From positions 1-64,000 of the forward strand of contig NZ_CP079203.1 in the NCBI RefSeq assembly GCF_019297835.1: 64,000 bases of DNA, written 5' to 3'. The position numbers and the translations under genes are program-made. This document shows positions 1-9,545 of this stretch, piece by piece. Each line of letters opens with the position of its first letter. The stretch's first letter is position 1. This DNA comes from Sphingomonas sanguinis (GTDB taxonomy: Bacteria > Pseudomonadota > Alphaproteobacteria > Sphingomonadales > Sphingomonadaceae). The notes beneath the pieces are model-generated. The model saw only the letters and a list, made by a program, of their open reading frames with translations, made no database searches and was not told the DNA's origin.

Positions 1-72
1 TGGCAGTTCTACGTCGATCAGGGCATCGGCTCGATCGATTGGCCCCGGCTGGCGATAGGCTATGGCGCGCAT
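1..72 (-). CDS. Zinc-type alcohol dehydrogenase/quinone reductase family, N-terminal fragment
   Basis: Only the first 24 codons lie in the window; the gene runs off the left edge. The translation begins MRAIAYRQPGPIDRADALID, which resembles the N-terminus of medium-chain dehydrogenases annotated as zinc-type alcohol dehydrogenase-like or NADPH:quinone reductase proteins. A good ribosome-binding site (AAGGAG) lies eight bases before the ATG. The gene is divergent from the HxlR regulator at 173, an arrangement often seen for HxlR-controlled redox enzymes. Family assignment rests on a short N-terminal match, so the substrate cannot be inferred. Confidence 0.6.
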   Translation of the reverse strand, partial: MRAIAYRQPGPIDRADALIDVELP

Positions 73-172
73 GGGTCTTGCTCCTTCTGCTGACGCACGC
101 GAGATAGAGACGGTGTCAGCTTTTGTCGTAGGCACAAAAAACGCTCATAGTGTCGAAAAGGATACCGCTCCG

Positions 173-520
173 ATGGCGAAAGCCCGTCACTCCCGCCTCG
201 ATTGTACCCCGGGTTGTGCCGTCGAGGCAGCGGTGAGCCTGATCGACGGCAAGTGGAAGGCGGTGATCCTCTACCATTTGCAGGACGGAACCACGCGCTT
301 CAACGAACTGCGCCGCCGCGCTGGTGATGTGACGCCGCGTATGCTGACCAACCAGCTGCGCGAACTGGAGGCCGACGGCTTGATCGAGCGCGAGGTCTTC
401 GCCCAGGTGCCGCCGCGTGTCGAATACAGCCTGTCCGATCGTGGTCGATCCCTGTCGCCGATCATCGCGGCGCTGAAGGCTTGGGGCGACGCAAATATGG
501 ATCTTTTCGCCTTGCGGTGA
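173..520 (+). CDS. HxlR-family winged-helix transcriptional regulator
   Basis: A 115-residue DNA-binding protein of the HxlR/MarR-like winged-helix class. The hallmark begins DCTPGCAVEAAVSLIDGKWK, followed by a pattern of type FNELRRR...TPRMLTNQLRELEADGLIER and a wing ending PRVEYSLSDRGRSL. The early Cys residues of DCTPGC are typical of HxlR redox or electrophile sensors. I chose the ATG at 173 because it gives the usual family length; the frame is open upstream to 62, but that would add an atypical leader. Its likely target is the divergent dehydrogenase gene, with the operator in the roughly 100-bp gap. It is convergent with the small ORF at 544. Confidence 0.88.
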   Translation: MAKARHSRLDCTPGCAVEAAVSLIDGKWKAVILYHLQDGTTRFNELRRRAGDVTPRMLTNQLRELEADGLIEREVFAQVPPRVEYSLSDRGRSLSPIIAALKAWGDANMDLFALR

Positions 521-543
521 AGTCCCGCCCGGCGACAGCAAGG

Positions 544-801
544 CTATCTTGGATCTGCCTCCAGTTGCCGGATGATACCATTCAGCGCTGCCGTGCAGCC
601 CTGGGCGCGTCCAATGTCGTGATCGGTTCCGGCGGAGTTCCAGAACATGTCGAGCGGCCAGCGCTCCGGGCAATGCGCGATCAGGCAGCGCAGCGCGAGC
701 CGCACCTCGATGGTGTCGACCTTTCCCTTGCCCGACCGCGCGGCGGCTCCGCGCAGGATGTGAAGCGACAAGTCTATGATGATCCGCTGATGGCGCGACA
801 T
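544..801 (-). CDS. Small conserved-looking hypothetical protein downstream of dnaE2
   Basis: An 85-residue ORF starting seven bases after the dnaE2 stop and on the same strand. It reads as a compact soluble domain (hydrophobic/charged alternation, LALRCLIAHCPERWPLDMFW, then GCTAALNGIIRQL) rather than a shadow translation. No strong ribosome-binding site is visible, so translation may be coupled to dnaE2. I do not recognise a domain. Its place at the end of the SOS mutasome operon suggests co-expression with ImuA, ImuB and DnaE2. It could instead be a fortuitous GC-rich ORF. Confidence 0.5.
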   Translation of the reverse strand: MSRHQRIIIDLSLHILRGAAARSGKGKVDTIEVRLALRCLIAHCPERWPLDMFWNSAGTDHDIGRAQGCTAALNGIIRQLEADPR

Positions 802-807
802 GGCCGA

Positions 808-3800
808 TCAATGAAAGTCGCGCGACTTGATCCGCACCACCTGTTCGGGGTCTTGGCCATTGGCGTGCGGTGGCCAGTAGCTGTCGCGCGGGCCCGGTCG
901 CCAGCCGGCATCGCCCCGGTCGGGCGACCCGGCATGGCGCGCACCGTCTCCCCGGCCGGTCGCATGGGGGAAGTCCATCTGTCCGACCTGGGCGAGCAGC
1001 CCGCCATGGTCGATGATTCGGTCGCAGATGACATGGATCACCAGTCCTTCCCGCTGCACCCGGCCCTTCATCCCAATCATCGCCGCCGACATGACGGTGC
1101 GGCGCTGCGCCTCGAACCGGTCGGGCCAGAGGATGCCATTGGCGATGCCGGTCTCGTCCTCGATCGTGATGAACAGCACGCCCTTGGCGCTGCCGGGCTT
1201 CTGACGGACGAGGATGATCCCGGCGACCTCGACGTGGCGGCCGTCCTTGATGTGGGCGAGGTCGGCGCAGCGGACGATGCCGCGGCGGGTGAGATCCTGC
1301 CGCAGGAAGGCTAGGGGGTGGGCGCGCAGCGACAATTGCAGCGCGCGGTAATCCTCCACTACCTCTCGGCCCTCGGTCAGCGGGCGGAGCGAGACGTCCG
1401 GCTCCAGCCCCTCCGGGCTGAACGAGGCTTCGCGCGCATCGGCGGCGGCGAACAGGGGGAGGGGGGCCTCGCCCAAGCCCTTCACCTTCCATAACCCCTG
1501 ACGGCGATCCTCGCCCAGCGCATGGAAGGCATCCGCTTCGGCCAGTCGCTCGATCGCGGCGCGTGGGACGCCCGCACGCCGCCAGACCTCTTCCACCGAA
1601 TGGAAAGGCGCGTCCCCGCGCGCCGCGACGATCGCCGCGCCATGCGCATTGGCGAGCCCGCGTACCTGGCGCAGGCCGAGCCGCACCGCGAGGTAGCGGC
1701 CGCGTGTCGGCTCCAGCGTGCAGTCCCAGCGGCTGGCGTTTATGCAGGCCGGCCGCACCTCGACGCCGTGTTCGCGCGCGTCGCGGACGACCTGTGCCGG
1801 TGCGTAAAAGCCCATCGGCTGGGCGTTGAGCAGCGCCGCGCAGAAGACGTCGGGATGATGATGCTTCATCCAGCAGCTGGCATAGGCGATCTTGGCGAAG
1901 CTGGCGGCGTGGCTCTCGGGAAAACCGTAGGAGCCGAAGCCCTCGATCTGCTTGAAGGTCCGCTCGGCGAAGTCGCGGGGGTAGCCGCGCGACACCATCC
2001 CCTCGACCAGCTTGTCGTAGAAATGGCTGACGCCGCCGGTGAACTTGAAGGTCGCCATGGCGCGGCGGAGCTGGTCGGCCTCGACCGCGGTGAAGCCCGC
2101 GCCGACGATCGCGACTTTCATCGCCTGCTCCTGAAACAGGGGCACCCCCAACGTCTTCTCCAGCACGGCGCGCAGTTCGGGACGCGGATAGTCGGGCTTC
2201 TCGCGTCCCTCGCGGCGACGGAGGTACGGGTGAACCATGTCGCCCTGGATCGGTCCCGGCCGCACGATCGCCACCTCGATGACAAGGTCGTAGAAACGCG
2301 CCGGCTTCATGCGCGGCAGCATGCTCATCTGCGCGCGGGACTCGATCTGGAAGGTGCCGAGTGTGTCGGCCTTCTGGATCATCGCATAGACGTCCGGGTC
2401 GTCGTCCTGCAGGTCGGCCATGCCGACCGCCACGCCCTTGGCCTCCTTCAACAAATTGAAAGCGCGGTTCATGCATCCAAGCATGCCGAGGCCGAGCACG
2501 TCGACCTTCATGAACTTCAGCGCGTCGATATCGTCTTTGTCCCATTCGATCACCTGCCGGTCGACCATCGCGGCCGGCTCGATGGGGACGAGATCGTCGA
2601 GCCGATCATGGGTGAGAACGAAGCCGCCGGGATGCTGCGACAAATGCCGTGGGACGCCGATCAACTGGCGCGACAATTCGAGCGCGAGGCGCAGCCGCCG
2701 GTCATCCATGTTGAGGCCGAGCTGCGTGACCTGCTTCTCGCCGACGCCCTCCTGGCTCCAGCCCCAGACGAGGCCGGCAAGCGCCTTGGTCAAGTCCTCG
2801 GGCAGGCCGAGCGCCTTGCCGACCTCGCGCACCGCGCCGCGGGCGCGATAGCGGGTGACGACGGCGGTGAGCGCGGCATGGTTGCGGCCATAGGTGTCAT
2901 AGATCCACTGGATGATCTCCTCGCGCCGCTCATGCTCGAAGTCGACGTCGATATCGGGCGGCTCGCGGCGTTCACCCGAGACGAAGCGCTCGAAGAGTAG
3001 TTCGTGCTTGATGGGGTCGATGCTGGTGATGCCCAGCACGAAACAGACGCAGCTGTTCGCCGCCGAGCCGCGGCCCTGGCAGAGGATGCCGCGGCGTCGG
3101 CTCTCCGCGACGATACTGTTCACGGTCAGGAAGTACGGTGCATAGCCAAGTTCGCCGATCAGCTTGAGCTCGTGCCCGATCTGGTCGCGATAGGCTTGCG
3201 GCAGGCCATCGGGGAACATCCGCGCCGCCGCCGTCTCGGTCAGCTGTTCGAGTGCCCCCTGCGCAGTCAGCCCCTCGACCACCCGCTCGTGCGGATATTG
3301 GTAGCTCAATTCGCCAAGGTCGAAGGTGCAGGCGCGCGCGATCGCGGCGGTGGCGGCGATCGCATCGGGGAAGGCGGCGAAGCGCCGCTCCATCTCGGCC
3401 GGGGATTTGAGGTGCCGGTCGGCATGGCGCTCGCGCCGATAGCCGAGCGTGTCGACCGTGCACTTCTCGCGGATCGCGGTGACGACGTCCTGCAACAGCC
3501 GCGCCTCGGGAGCATGATAGAGGATGTCGCCGAGCGCCACCGCGCGGACACCTGCCTCCCCGGCCAGCGCGGCAAGGTCGTGCAGGCGTAGCGCATCATC
3601 GGGTCGGCGGCGGAAGGCGAGACCGCAATAGCCGCGCGTGCCGAAGGTCGTGCGCAGCGCGGCGAGATGCGCCGCGGTCATCGCACCCGCATCGTCCGGG
3701 AGCAGGATGGCGATCAGCCCCTCGCTCCACGCCACGACGTCCGACCAGCATAGCGTACAGCCCCCCTTACCGGCACGCGATTTGCCGAGCGTCAGCAGCC

Positions 3801-4083
3801 GGGTCAGCCGTGACCAGGCGCGCTTGTCGGTCGGGTAGAGCAGCACCGCGCGGCCGTCATCGAGATCGACCCGCGCGCCGGCGATCATCCGCACGGCCGT
3901 GGCCTTCTGTGCCTCCCAGGCGCGCACCAGTCCGGCGACGCTGCCGCGGTCGACGATGCCGAGCGCGCTATGGCCCTGCAGCGCGGCGGCGGCGAAGAAT
4001 TCGTCGGGGCTGGAGGCACCGCGCAGGAACGAGAAATGGCTCGTCACCTGAAGCTCGACATAGCTGGTCGTCTCGGCAGCCAT
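808..4083 (-). CDS. dnaE2: Error-prone DNA polymerase III alpha subunit DnaE2
   Basis: A 1091-residue C-family polymerase that performs translesion synthesis together with ImuA and ImuB. The N-terminal PHP domain starts [21 protein letters not shown]. The polymerase core contains [12 protein letters not shown] and the catalytic PDIDVDF motif. A helix-hairpin-helix region and an OB-fold ([19 protein letters not shown]) follow, and the protein ends in KSRDFH, as DnaE2 proteins commonly do. Length fits the DnaE2 class rather than replicative DnaE1. The ATG at 4083 overlaps the imuB stop (TGATG); an in-frame extension upstream is not needed. It belongs to the imuA-imuB-dnaE2 operon under the LexA box at 6568. 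Confidence 0.96.
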   Translation of the reverse strand: MAAETTSYVELQVTSHFSFLRGASSPDEFFAAAALQGHSALGIVDRGSVAGLVRAWEAQKATAVRMIAGARVDLDDGRAVLLYPTDKRAWSRLTRLLTLGKSRAGKGGCTLCWSDVVAWSEGLIAILLPDDAGAMTAAHLAALRTTFGTRGYCGLAFRRRPDDALRLHDLAALAGEAGVRAVALGDILYHAPEARLLQDVVTAIREKCTVDTLGYRRERHADRHLKSPAEMERRFAAFPDAIAATAAIARACTFDLGELSYQYPHERVVEGLTAQGALEQLTETAAARMFPDGLPQAYRDQIGHELKLIGELGYAPYFLTVNSIVAESRRRGILCQGRGSAANSCVCFVLGITSIDPIKHELLFERFVSGERREPPDIDVDFEHERREEIIQWIYDTYGRNHAALTAVVTRYRARGAVREVGKALGLPEDLTKALAGLVWGWSQEGVGEKQVTQLGLNMDDRRLRLALELSRQLIGVPRHLSQHPGGFVLTHDRLDDLVPIEPAAMVDRQVIEWDKDDIDALKFMKVDVLGLGMLGCMNRAFNLLKEAKGVAVGMADLQDDDPDVYAMIQKADTLGTFQIESRAQMSMLPRMKPARFYDLVIEVAIVRPGPIQGDMVHPYLRRREGREKPDYPRPELRAVLEKTLGVPLFQEQAMKVAIVGAGFTAVEADQLRRAMATFKFTGGVSHFYDKLVEGMVSRGYPRDFAERTFKQIEGFGSYGFPESHAASFAKIAYASCWMKHHHPDVFCAALLNAQPMGFYAPAQVVRDAREHGVEVRPACINASRWDCTLEPTRGRYLAVRLGLRQVRGLANAHGAAIVAARGDAPFHSVEEVWRRAGVPRAAIERLAEADAFHALGEDRRQGLWKVKGLGEAPLPLFAAADAREASFSPEGLEPDVSLRPLTEGREVVEDYRALQLSLRAHPLAFLRQDLTRRGIVRCADLAHIKDGRHVEVAGIILVRQKPGSAKGVLFITIEDETGIANGILWPDRFEAQRRTVMSAAMIGMKGRVQREGLVIHVICDRIIDHGGLLAQVGQMDFPHATGRGDGARHAGSPDRGDAGWRPGPRDSYWPPHANGQDPEQVVRIKSRDFH

Positions 4084-5870
4084 CAGCCGAACAGCCCGTG
4101 GAGATACCAGCTCAGATCGCCGGTCGCGGCATCGATGCCGTCGCCGCGGCGGAACAGCCAGAAGCGCGCGCCGGTGTCGTCCTCGACCCGAAAATAGTCG
4201 CGCACCGCCCAGACCTCGCCGTCGCGCCGCCACCATTCGCCATGGATGCGCTCCGGACCATCTCCGGCCACCACCGCATGGACCTGCCCGCGCCAGGTGA
4301 AGCGGCGCGGCGGTGCGTCGGGGAGGAGGGCGAGCACGCCGGTCAGCGGCTCGGGCCGGCTGAGCAGCCGTACCGGCCGGCGCCAGGCCGGCCAGCCAGT
4401 CGGCGCGGCGAGCGGCGGCGCGCGGCGTACCGCGCGTTCGGGCACGTCGCTCTCGACTGGCGCGGCGGTGAACAGCGCCGCCTCGCCCACCCGGCCGGCG
4501 ATCTGGTCGACAAGCGTCGCGACGTCGGGCACCGCCGCCTCGCCGGTCAGGTCGCCGGCTACCGCGGTAGCACCCAGCGGATCGGTCCGCGTCGCGGCGA
4601 GGCGCATCGTCTCGATCCCGTCACCCGGATCGATCCGCTCGATGCACAGGTGGAAGAGGCGGGCGAGATGCACGACATCGCGGGTCGCGCGCGCGGTGCC
4701 GATCGCGAGCCGCTGCTCGCTGCCGTCGATCCGGTCAAGCAGCAGCACCAATGTGCGCACACCGCGCCCGCGCGCCTGCAACAGCAGCATCATGTCGGCG
4801 AGCAGGTCGGCGATCACCTGCTCGATCGCCTCGGCGGTGCCGATCGGCTCGAGCAGCCGGCGCTTTGCGACCGGCGTCTCCTCGGGCACGACCGGCACGA
4901 TCGGTTCGGGGACACGCCCCAGTGCCTCGTCGAGGCGGCGGACACTCGCCATGCCTAGCCGCCGGGCGAGCGGCCCGCGTGGCAGCGGCAGGAGATCGGC
5001 GATCCGGTCGAGCCCAAACCGGTTCGCCGCCGCTGTTGCCTCCGGGGTCAGGCGGAGTGCGGCAGGAGGTAAGGGAGCCAGCGCCTGTGCCTCTTGTCCG
5101 CCGGGAACCAGCAGGATGGCATCGCGACCGAAACGGGCGAGCGCATGAGCTGCGCCCGGCGTGGAGGCGACCGTGACCCGTGCGGTCAGGCCGAAGCGTC
5201 GGCACAACCCGACCAGTCGTTGGCAGAAGCGGGTCTCGCCCCCGTGCAGATGCGCGACGCCGCTCAGGTCCAGCCACAGCCCGTCCGATCCGCTGACCGC
5301 GGCGGTCGGTGTCCAATGGCGCACGGCATGCAGCGCCAGATCCGCCAGCAACGCCATATCTGCCGCCCGGTCGGCGGGGCGGATGTCGAGATCCGGGATC
5401 AGCGCCCGCGCCTGCGTCACCGCCATGCCCGGGGTCAGTCCGAGCGTCATCGCCGCCGGGCAAGCGGCGGCGATGACCTGTCGCTGTCCGATCTGCTCGG
5501 CCAATACCATCGGCACGAGGTTCAACGCAGGTGCTGGCCCTGATACTGCCTTGTGCTGGCCCGGTGCGCTGGAGTGTTTGAACGGATGGTCCGCCGCCTC
5601 GGACCGGCGACCCAGTTCGCGCATCGGCGGTCGCTGGTGCAGCGGCAGTGCCGCCACCTGCTCCTCCATCGCCCCACGCGCCGCGCCTTGCTGCGCCCAG
5701 CGCGCACCGGGACGCCAGCCGCCGCCCCGTGGCACCGAGCAGGCACCAGGGTCATCGTCGATAGGAAGCATGAGCGCAGGCCTTGGCTCAGGCAGCGCGC
5801 GCGGCCGCTCCAGCCGTCGCAGTCGCTCGATCGCGAGATGCGGCAGGTAGAGCGAGGCGACCCGTGTCAT
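4083..5870 (-). CDS. imuB: ImuB, inactive Y-family polymerase-like mutasome hub
   Basis: A 595-residue Y-family-like protein that bridges DnaE2 and the beta clamp in the damage-induced mutasome. The N-terminus [20 protein letters not shown] is typical of ImuB. The palm segment reads [11 protein letters not shown], where active Y-family enzymes carry the catalytic acidic pair, consistent with a non-catalytic scaffold. Residues about 35-125 form a Pro/Arg/Gln-rich insertion that makes this protein longer than ordinary ImuB. The start at 5870 lies inside the imuA coding region (83-bp overlap) and the stop overlaps the dnaE2 start, so all three are translationally linked. Confidence 0.93.
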   Translation of the reverse strand: MTRVASLYLPHLAIERLRRLERPRALPEPRPALMLPIDDDPGACSVPRGGGWRPGARWAQQGAARGAMEEQVAALPLHQRPPMRELGRRSEAADHPFKHSSAPGQHKAVSGPAPALNLVPMVLAEQIGQRQVIAAACPAAMTLGLTPGMAVTQARALIPDLDIRPADRAADMALLADLALHAVRHWTPTAAVSGSDGLWLDLSGVAHLHGGETRFCQRLVGLCRRFGLTARVTVASTPGAAHALARFGRDAILLVPGGQEAQALAPLPPAALRLTPEATAAANRFGLDRIADLLPLPRGPLARRLGMASVRRLDEALGRVPEPIVPVVPEETPVAKRRLLEPIGTAEAIEQVIADLLADMMLLLQARGRGVRTLVLLLDRIDGSEQRLAIGTARATRDVVHLARLFHLCIERIDPGDGIETMRLAATRTDPLGATAVAGDLTGEAAVPDVATLVDQIAGRVGEAALFTAAPVESDVPERAVRRAPPLAAPTGWPAWRRPVRLLSRPEPLTGVLALLPDAPPRRFTWRGQVHAVVAGDGPERIHGEWWRRDGEVWAVRDYFRVEDDTGARFWLFRRGDGIDAATGDLSWYLHGLFG

Positions 5871-6552
5871 CGCATGCCTCCAAGTCCATCGTGAAGCCCG
5901 GGCCACCGCGCTGGCGCGCCAGCTCGACCATCCAGCGCGCGCGGCCGACCCCTGGAGCGGGAAGCGGCGTGGAGGGCGCACAGGCGATCCGCCACCGTGT
6001 CATCGCCGCCGACAGCTCGGTCAGCGGGCAGGTGCCCTGTCGGCGCCAGCGGCGCGAAAGCAGGGCAGGGGTATTTCCCGTCATGGCCGCCAGCTGCAGT
6101 CGCCGGGTCGCAACCATGTCGGCGCGCTTTACCTCGCCGACGACCGCTGCAAGCCCGCCATGACGCAAGCCATCCTCCATGACGGCCAGAACGTCCTTGT
6201 CCTCACGTACCTCAGCGAAGAACAGCGTTGCAGGGCTGAGCCCGGCCTGTTCGAGACCCGGCGCATAGAGGTCGAACCGGGTGAGCGCCCAGAGCACCCG
6301 GCGGCCGCTCAGCGCTGCTGCGCGCGCGGCAATCCCGACCGCGAACAGCGTGGCAGCTGCATCATCTGTAAGGGTCGGTGTGGCCGAAGACGTCTCGTGC
6401 AGACCGCCGAGCGCCAGGCCGCCGCCCGTCAATCGCGTGTCTACCGCCTTGATGCCGAAAGGCAGGACCGCACCCTCACCGCCGCCTACAGCGCCTATGG
6501 CGCCCCGCAGGCAGGCCAATGTTTCTAGGGGTGGGGCGGTAGAAGACATCAT
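5788..6552 (-). CDS. imuA: ImuA, RecA-like mutasome component
   Basis: A RecA/SulA-like ATPase-fold protein of about 254 residues that starts the imuA-imuB-dnaE2 operon. Recognisable segments are VLPFGIKAVDTRLTGGGL near residue 35, GGLHETSS, RRVLWALTRFDLYAPGLEQAGL and the C-terminal ARWMVELARQRGG.PGFTMDLEA. Start choice is uncertain: ATG-ATG at 6552/6549 leaves room for a weak ribosome-binding site, whereas ATG at 6567 would directly abut the LexA box. The 3' end overlaps imuB by 83 bp. Loss of canonical Walker sequences is usual for this family. Confidence 0.9.
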   Translation of the reverse strand: MMSSTAPPLETLACLRGAIGAVGGGEGAVLPFGIKAVDTRLTGGGLALGGLHETSSATPTLTDDAAATLFAVGIAARAAALSGRRVLWALTRFDLYAPGLEQAGLSPATLFFAEVREDKDVLAVMEDGLRHGGLAAVVGEVKRADMVATRRLQLAAMTGNTPALLSRRWRRQGTCPLTELSAAMTRWRIACAPSTPLPAPGVGRARWMVELARQRGGPGFTMDLEACDDTGRLALPAASRDRATATAGAAARAA

Positions 6553-6567
6553 TGCTGCGACTCGCAT

Positions 6568-6582
6568 GTTCGCTATATGTTC
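6568..6582 (-). promoter_or_regulatory. LexA (SOS) box of the imuA-imuB-dnaE2 operon
   Basis: The sequence GTTCGCTATATGTTC is a perfect GTTC-N7-GTTC, the LexA operator type of alphaproteobacteria. It lies 15 bp upstream of the chosen imuA start, so transcription must begin very close to the start codon. The direct-repeat motif makes orientation ambiguous; it is assigned to imuA by proximity, although the divergent gene at 6648 lies only 66 bp away on the other side and could share it. Confidence 0.85.
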
Positions 6583-6647
6583 CGTTGATTCCGCTGGCGG
6601 GTCAAGGCGTTGCGGAAGCGGATCGATAATCGGAACGGGACAGGGCC

Positions 6648-7016
6648 GTGGCAGAAGAGGGCCGCAAAAGGGGTAGCCAAGACAGCCGGGCAGGGGCCGA
6701 TCACAATCATATCGGGCGGCGTCTGCGCACTTTGGAGGAGTGTGCCCTGCACAAGCGCACGCTGCGTCTCAACTGTCCGAAATGCGGTCACGTCCGCGTT
6801 TTGGACGCCGTTGCGCTCTGGTGGCTGTTTCACCGGCGAGGATGGGACGGCACGCTGGGGTTGGTGGGGCGGCGGCTATGCTGCTCGGCATGCCAAGCGG
6901 AGGGACACACCCAGCGTCCCCATGTGGTGATCGGGCGGGATCAGCCCACTGGCGCTGCTCTGCCCTATCCGGATGCCGCGACGTGGAAGAAGCTTGTCTC
7001 GCGCTACCGGTCGTGA
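6648..7016 (+). CDS. Zinc-ribbon hypothetical protein
   Basis: A 122-residue protein with a CPKCGH pair at about residues 43-48 and a second CCSAC pair about 33 residues later, the spacing of a four-Cys zinc ribbon. The core between them (LDAVALWWLFHRRGWDGTLG) is rich in aromatic residues. The start is a GTG at 6648 preceded by GGGACAGGG; no ATG gives a longer domain. It is divergent from imuA across the LexA box and lies 12 bp before the SRAP gene, so it is probably part of a DNA-repair-related transcription unit. Function unknown; a DNA-binding role is only an inference. Confidence 0.75.
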   Translation: MAEEGRKRGSQDSRAGADHNHIGRRLRTLEECALHKRTLRLNCPKCGHVRVLDAVALWWLFHRRGWDGTLGLVGRRLCCSACQAEGHTQRPHVVIGRDQPTGAALPYPDAATWKKLVSRYRS

Positions 7017-7028
7017 TCGAACAAGCGA

Positions 7029-7655
7029 ATGTGTAATCTTTACAATATCAAGGTCGATCCGCGGACCTATTTCGACGCGCTTGCTGCAGTCGACGATGCG
7101 AGCAACACGCTGGAGGTCGAGAAGGATTACGCGGCGCCCGGCAAACCCGGCTATGTCGTTCGTGTCGAGGAGGGCCGGCGGGTGCTCAGCACAATGCGTT
7201 GGGGCTTCCCGACCCGCAAACCGCGCAAGCGCCCGGCGCGCGACGGGGAACTGCCCTTTCTCTACGACTGGTGGACGAACGCCCGGAATATGCAGAGCAA
7301 TATGTGGAAGCCGTGGCTGCTGAAGGCGGAGCATCGCTGCCTGGTGCCGTTCACCCGCTTTGCCGAACCCAAGGCCGCTGGTGATCGCCAGGGCCCCGGC
7401 GACACCAACTGGTGGTTCACCGTCGAGGATCAGCCAGCGCCGTGTTTCGCCGGGCTTTGGAAGGTCGACCAGGATCATGACCGGGTCTATGCATTCTGCA
7501 CGACCGAGCCCAATCCGCTGGTTGCGCCCAAGCATCCCAAGGCGATGCCGGTCATCCTCCTGGCCGAAGATCAGGAACGCTGGCTGACTGCCCCGGTGGA
7601 GGAGGCGCTTAGCTTACTGACCGCCTATCCCTCGCAGCTGATGAGCATCGCCTGA
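7029..7655 (+). CDS. yedK: SRAP/HMCES-family protein (abasic-site DNA-protein crosslink shield)
   Basis: A 208-residue SOS response-associated peptidase-like protein. Members crosslink covalently to abasic sites in single-stranded DNA through Cys2. The sequence begins MCNLY, giving Cys2 after methionine removal. Other family positions are the Asn-rich NARNMQS near residue 84, the Glu at 113 in TRFAEP, and His169 in KHPKAMPVILL. The motif RWGFP near residue 57 is also typical. It lies directly after the zinc-ribbon gene and 2 bp before the hydrolase at 7658. The location beside two SOS-controlled loci fits its role. Confidence 0.93.
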   Translation: MCNLYNIKVDPRTYFDALAAVDDASNTLEVEKDYAAPGKPGYVVRVEEGRRVLSTMRWGFPTRKPRKRPARDGELPFLYDWWTNARNMQSNMWKPWLLKAEHRCLVPFTRFAEPKAAGDRQGPGDTNWWFTVEDQPAPCFAGLWKVDQDHDRVYAFCTTEPNPLVAPKHPKAMPVILLAEDQERWLTAPVEEALSLLTAYPSQLMSIA

Positions 7656-7657
7656 CC

Positions 7658-8638
7658 ATGGCCCGCAACCGCTATTATGACGGTCCGCCGAGCGATCACT
7701 TCGACGGTACGCGCTTCTTCAATCCGGGGCAGCCCAGTACCGATCGAGGCTTGCGCGCCATCCTGCGCTGGAAGCTGGCGGGGGCTGCTGCCAAATGGCC
7801 GAAGTCGGTGCCGGTGACGCCCGCCAGGCCCGAGGCGCGCGTCGATGGCCTGTGCTTGACGATGGTCGGCCATGCTTCGCTGCTGATCCAGGCGGCAGGG
7901 GTGAACATCCTCACCGATCCGGTCTGGTCGGAGCGTGCTAGTCCATTCCGCCGCGTCGGGCAGAAGCGGGTGACCGCACCGGGGATAGCATTCGACGACC
8001 TGCCCCCGATCGATGTCGTGCTGCTGAGCCACGGCCATTACGACCATCTCGATGTCGACACGCTGCGGCGCCTTCACGCCGCGCACGATCCGCTGATGGC
8101 GATGCCGCTCGGCAACGATGCGATCGTCCGGGCGGCGGTCCCGGCAGCGCGGTGTATGACCGGCGACTGGTGGGACCGGCTCGACCTCGTCGGGAGCATC
8201 GCGACAACGCTGACCCCGGCCAACCACTGGTCGAACCGCTGGCCGAGCGACACACGCATGACGCTGTGGAGCGGGCATTATCTGGACACGCCCGCCGGGG
8301 CGATCTGGTTCGTTGGCGACACGGGCTATGGCGACGGACGCATCTTCGGCGAGGTTCGCGAGCGGCTTGGTGCGCCGGACATCGCCCTCATCCCGATCGG
8401 TGCCTATGCGCCGAGGTGGTTCATGGCCGCACAGCATGTCGACCCGGCCGACGCCGTAAGGATTTTCAACGGTGTAGGGGCAGGGCGAGCGCTGGGTATT
8501 CACTGGGGCACATTTCAGCTGACCGATGAAGCACGCGATGCGCCCGTTGAGGAGCTGGCGACGGCACTGCGTGCCGCGAGTATCGCACCCGAATGCTTCG
8601 TCGCGGCCGAAGCGAGCGGTGTTTACCGCTTCGCCTAG
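7658..8638 (+). CDS. Metallo-beta-lactamase-fold hydrolase (NAPE-PLD/UlaG-like)
   Basis: A 326-residue metallohydrolase with the SHGHYDHLD metal-binding motif (His125, His127, Asp129, His130). Further ligands are expected at NHWSNRWP (family His near 213), GDTGYGDG (Asp) and the C-terminal IHWGTFQL. The N-terminal HFDGTRFFNPG and the DPVW/SPF segments are characteristic of the NAPE-PLD-like branch. The start is 2 bp after the SRAP stop, suggesting one operon. The natural substrate is not predictable; family members act on phosphodiester or lactone bonds. Its stop codon overlaps the convergent aldo/keto reductase by four bases. Confidence 0.88.
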   Translation: MARNRYYDGPPSDHFDGTRFFNPGQPSTDRGLRAILRWKLAGAAAKWPKSVPVTPARPEARVDGLCLTMVGHASLLIQAAGVNILTDPVWSERASPFRRVGQKRVTAPGIAFDDLPPIDVVLLSHGHYDHLDVDTLRRLHAAHDPLMAMPLGNDAIVRAAVPAARCMTGDWWDRLDLVGSIATTLTPANHWSNRWPSDTRMTLWSGHYLDTPAGAIWFVGDTGYGDGRIFGEVRERLGAPDIALIPIGAYAPRWFMAAQHVDPADAVRIFNGVGAGRALGIHWGTFQLTDEARDAPVEELATALRAASIAPECFVAAEASGVYRFA

Positions 8639-9465
8639 AGCATCTCCAAGGGCACGCGGCCCTTGGGTCGGGGGAACAGCTTGTCCAGACGATCAAGGAC
8701 GCTTGCATTGAGGGTCAGGTCAGCCGCAGCCCGATTGTCGCGCACATGCGCAACTCGGCCAGCCTTCGGAATGGCGATGACGTTGTCGCGCGCCAACAGC
8801 CAAGCCAACGCTAGCTGGGCGGGTGTCGCACCGAGTTCGTCTGCAAGGGAGCATAACCCGGCATGGCCGACGAGGCGGCCCTGCTCGACGGGGCTGTACG
8901 CCATCGTCGGGATCGCATGTTCGGCAAGCCAGGGCAGCAAGTCGTGCTCGGGACCGCGCCGCGTCAGATTGTAGAGGATCTGGTCGGTCGCGCACGCCGC
9001 GCCGCCACTGGCGACCAGCTCCTCCATATCGTCAGTGTCGAGATTGCTGACCCCCCAGCGCAGGATCTTGCCGGCGTCGACCAGTCGCTCCATCGCCTCC
9101 ACGGTCTCGCCCAGGGGCACATTGCCTCGCCAATGCAGTAGGTAGAGGTCGAGCCGGTCGGTGCCGAGCCGCGTGAGACTAGCCTCGCAGGCGCGGGGCA
9201 AGCGATCGTGCGACGCATTCTGCGGATAGGCCTTGCTGACAAGAAAGACCTGATCCCGCTTGCCTTGAATCGCCGCTCCGACGAGTCGTTCGGACTCGCC
9301 ATCAGCGTACATTTCGGCCGTATCGATCAGCGTCAGACCGAGATCGATACCTCCGCGCAGGGCGGCGATTTCTTCTGATCGGACTCGCCGATCCTCAGCC
9401 ATCATCCAGGTGCCTTGGCCAAGCGCGGGGATAGTGGTGCCGTCTGGCAAGCGGATCGTCTTCAT
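8635..9465 (-). CDS. Aldo/keto reductase
   Basis: A 276-residue NADPH-dependent carbonyl reductase of the AKR superfamily (YeaE/DkgA-like group). Visible features are the N-terminal IPALGQGTWMM, the catalytic tetrad elements Asp and Tyr in IDTAEMYADGESE, Lys in LVSKAYP, and His in YLLHWRGN. The beta-barrel continues through GVSNLDTDDMEEL and the cofactor segment IAIPKAGRVAHVRDN. The ATG at 9465 gives the normal family length. It is monocistronic, convergent with the hydrolase and divergent from dinB. The substrate is unknown. Confidence 0.9.
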   Translation of the reverse strand: MKTIRLPDGTTIPALGQGTWMMAEDRRVRSEEIAALRGGIDLGLTLIDTAEMYADGESERLVGAAIQGKRDQVFLVSKAYPQNASHDRLPRACEASLTRLGTDRLDLYLLHWRGNVPLGETVEAMERLVDAGKILRWGVSNLDTDDMEELVASGGAACATDQILYNLTRRGPEHDLLPWLAEHAIPTMAYSPVEQGRLVGHAGLCSLADELGATPAQLALAWLLARDNVIAIPKAGRVAHVRDNRAAADLTLNASVLDRLDKLFPRPKGRVPLEML

Positions 9466-9545
9466 GGCGCCCTAAACGAGCCAGCGGAATTTCCGAGCCA
9501 TCGCGAGACAGTTGCGTGTCAGTCTCGCTTATCGAGACAGCATAT

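Noticed and set aside
116..2545. An 809-codon open frame on the minus strand over dnaE2
   Set aside because: It is a GC-driven shadow of dnaE2 with Arg/Pro/Ala-rich sequence and no domain; the dnaE2 frame has all motifs.
4083..5870. ImuB as an active Y-family polymerase
   Set aside because: The catalytic acidic pair is replaced in the [11 protein letters not shown] region; DinB at 9583 is the intact enzyme.
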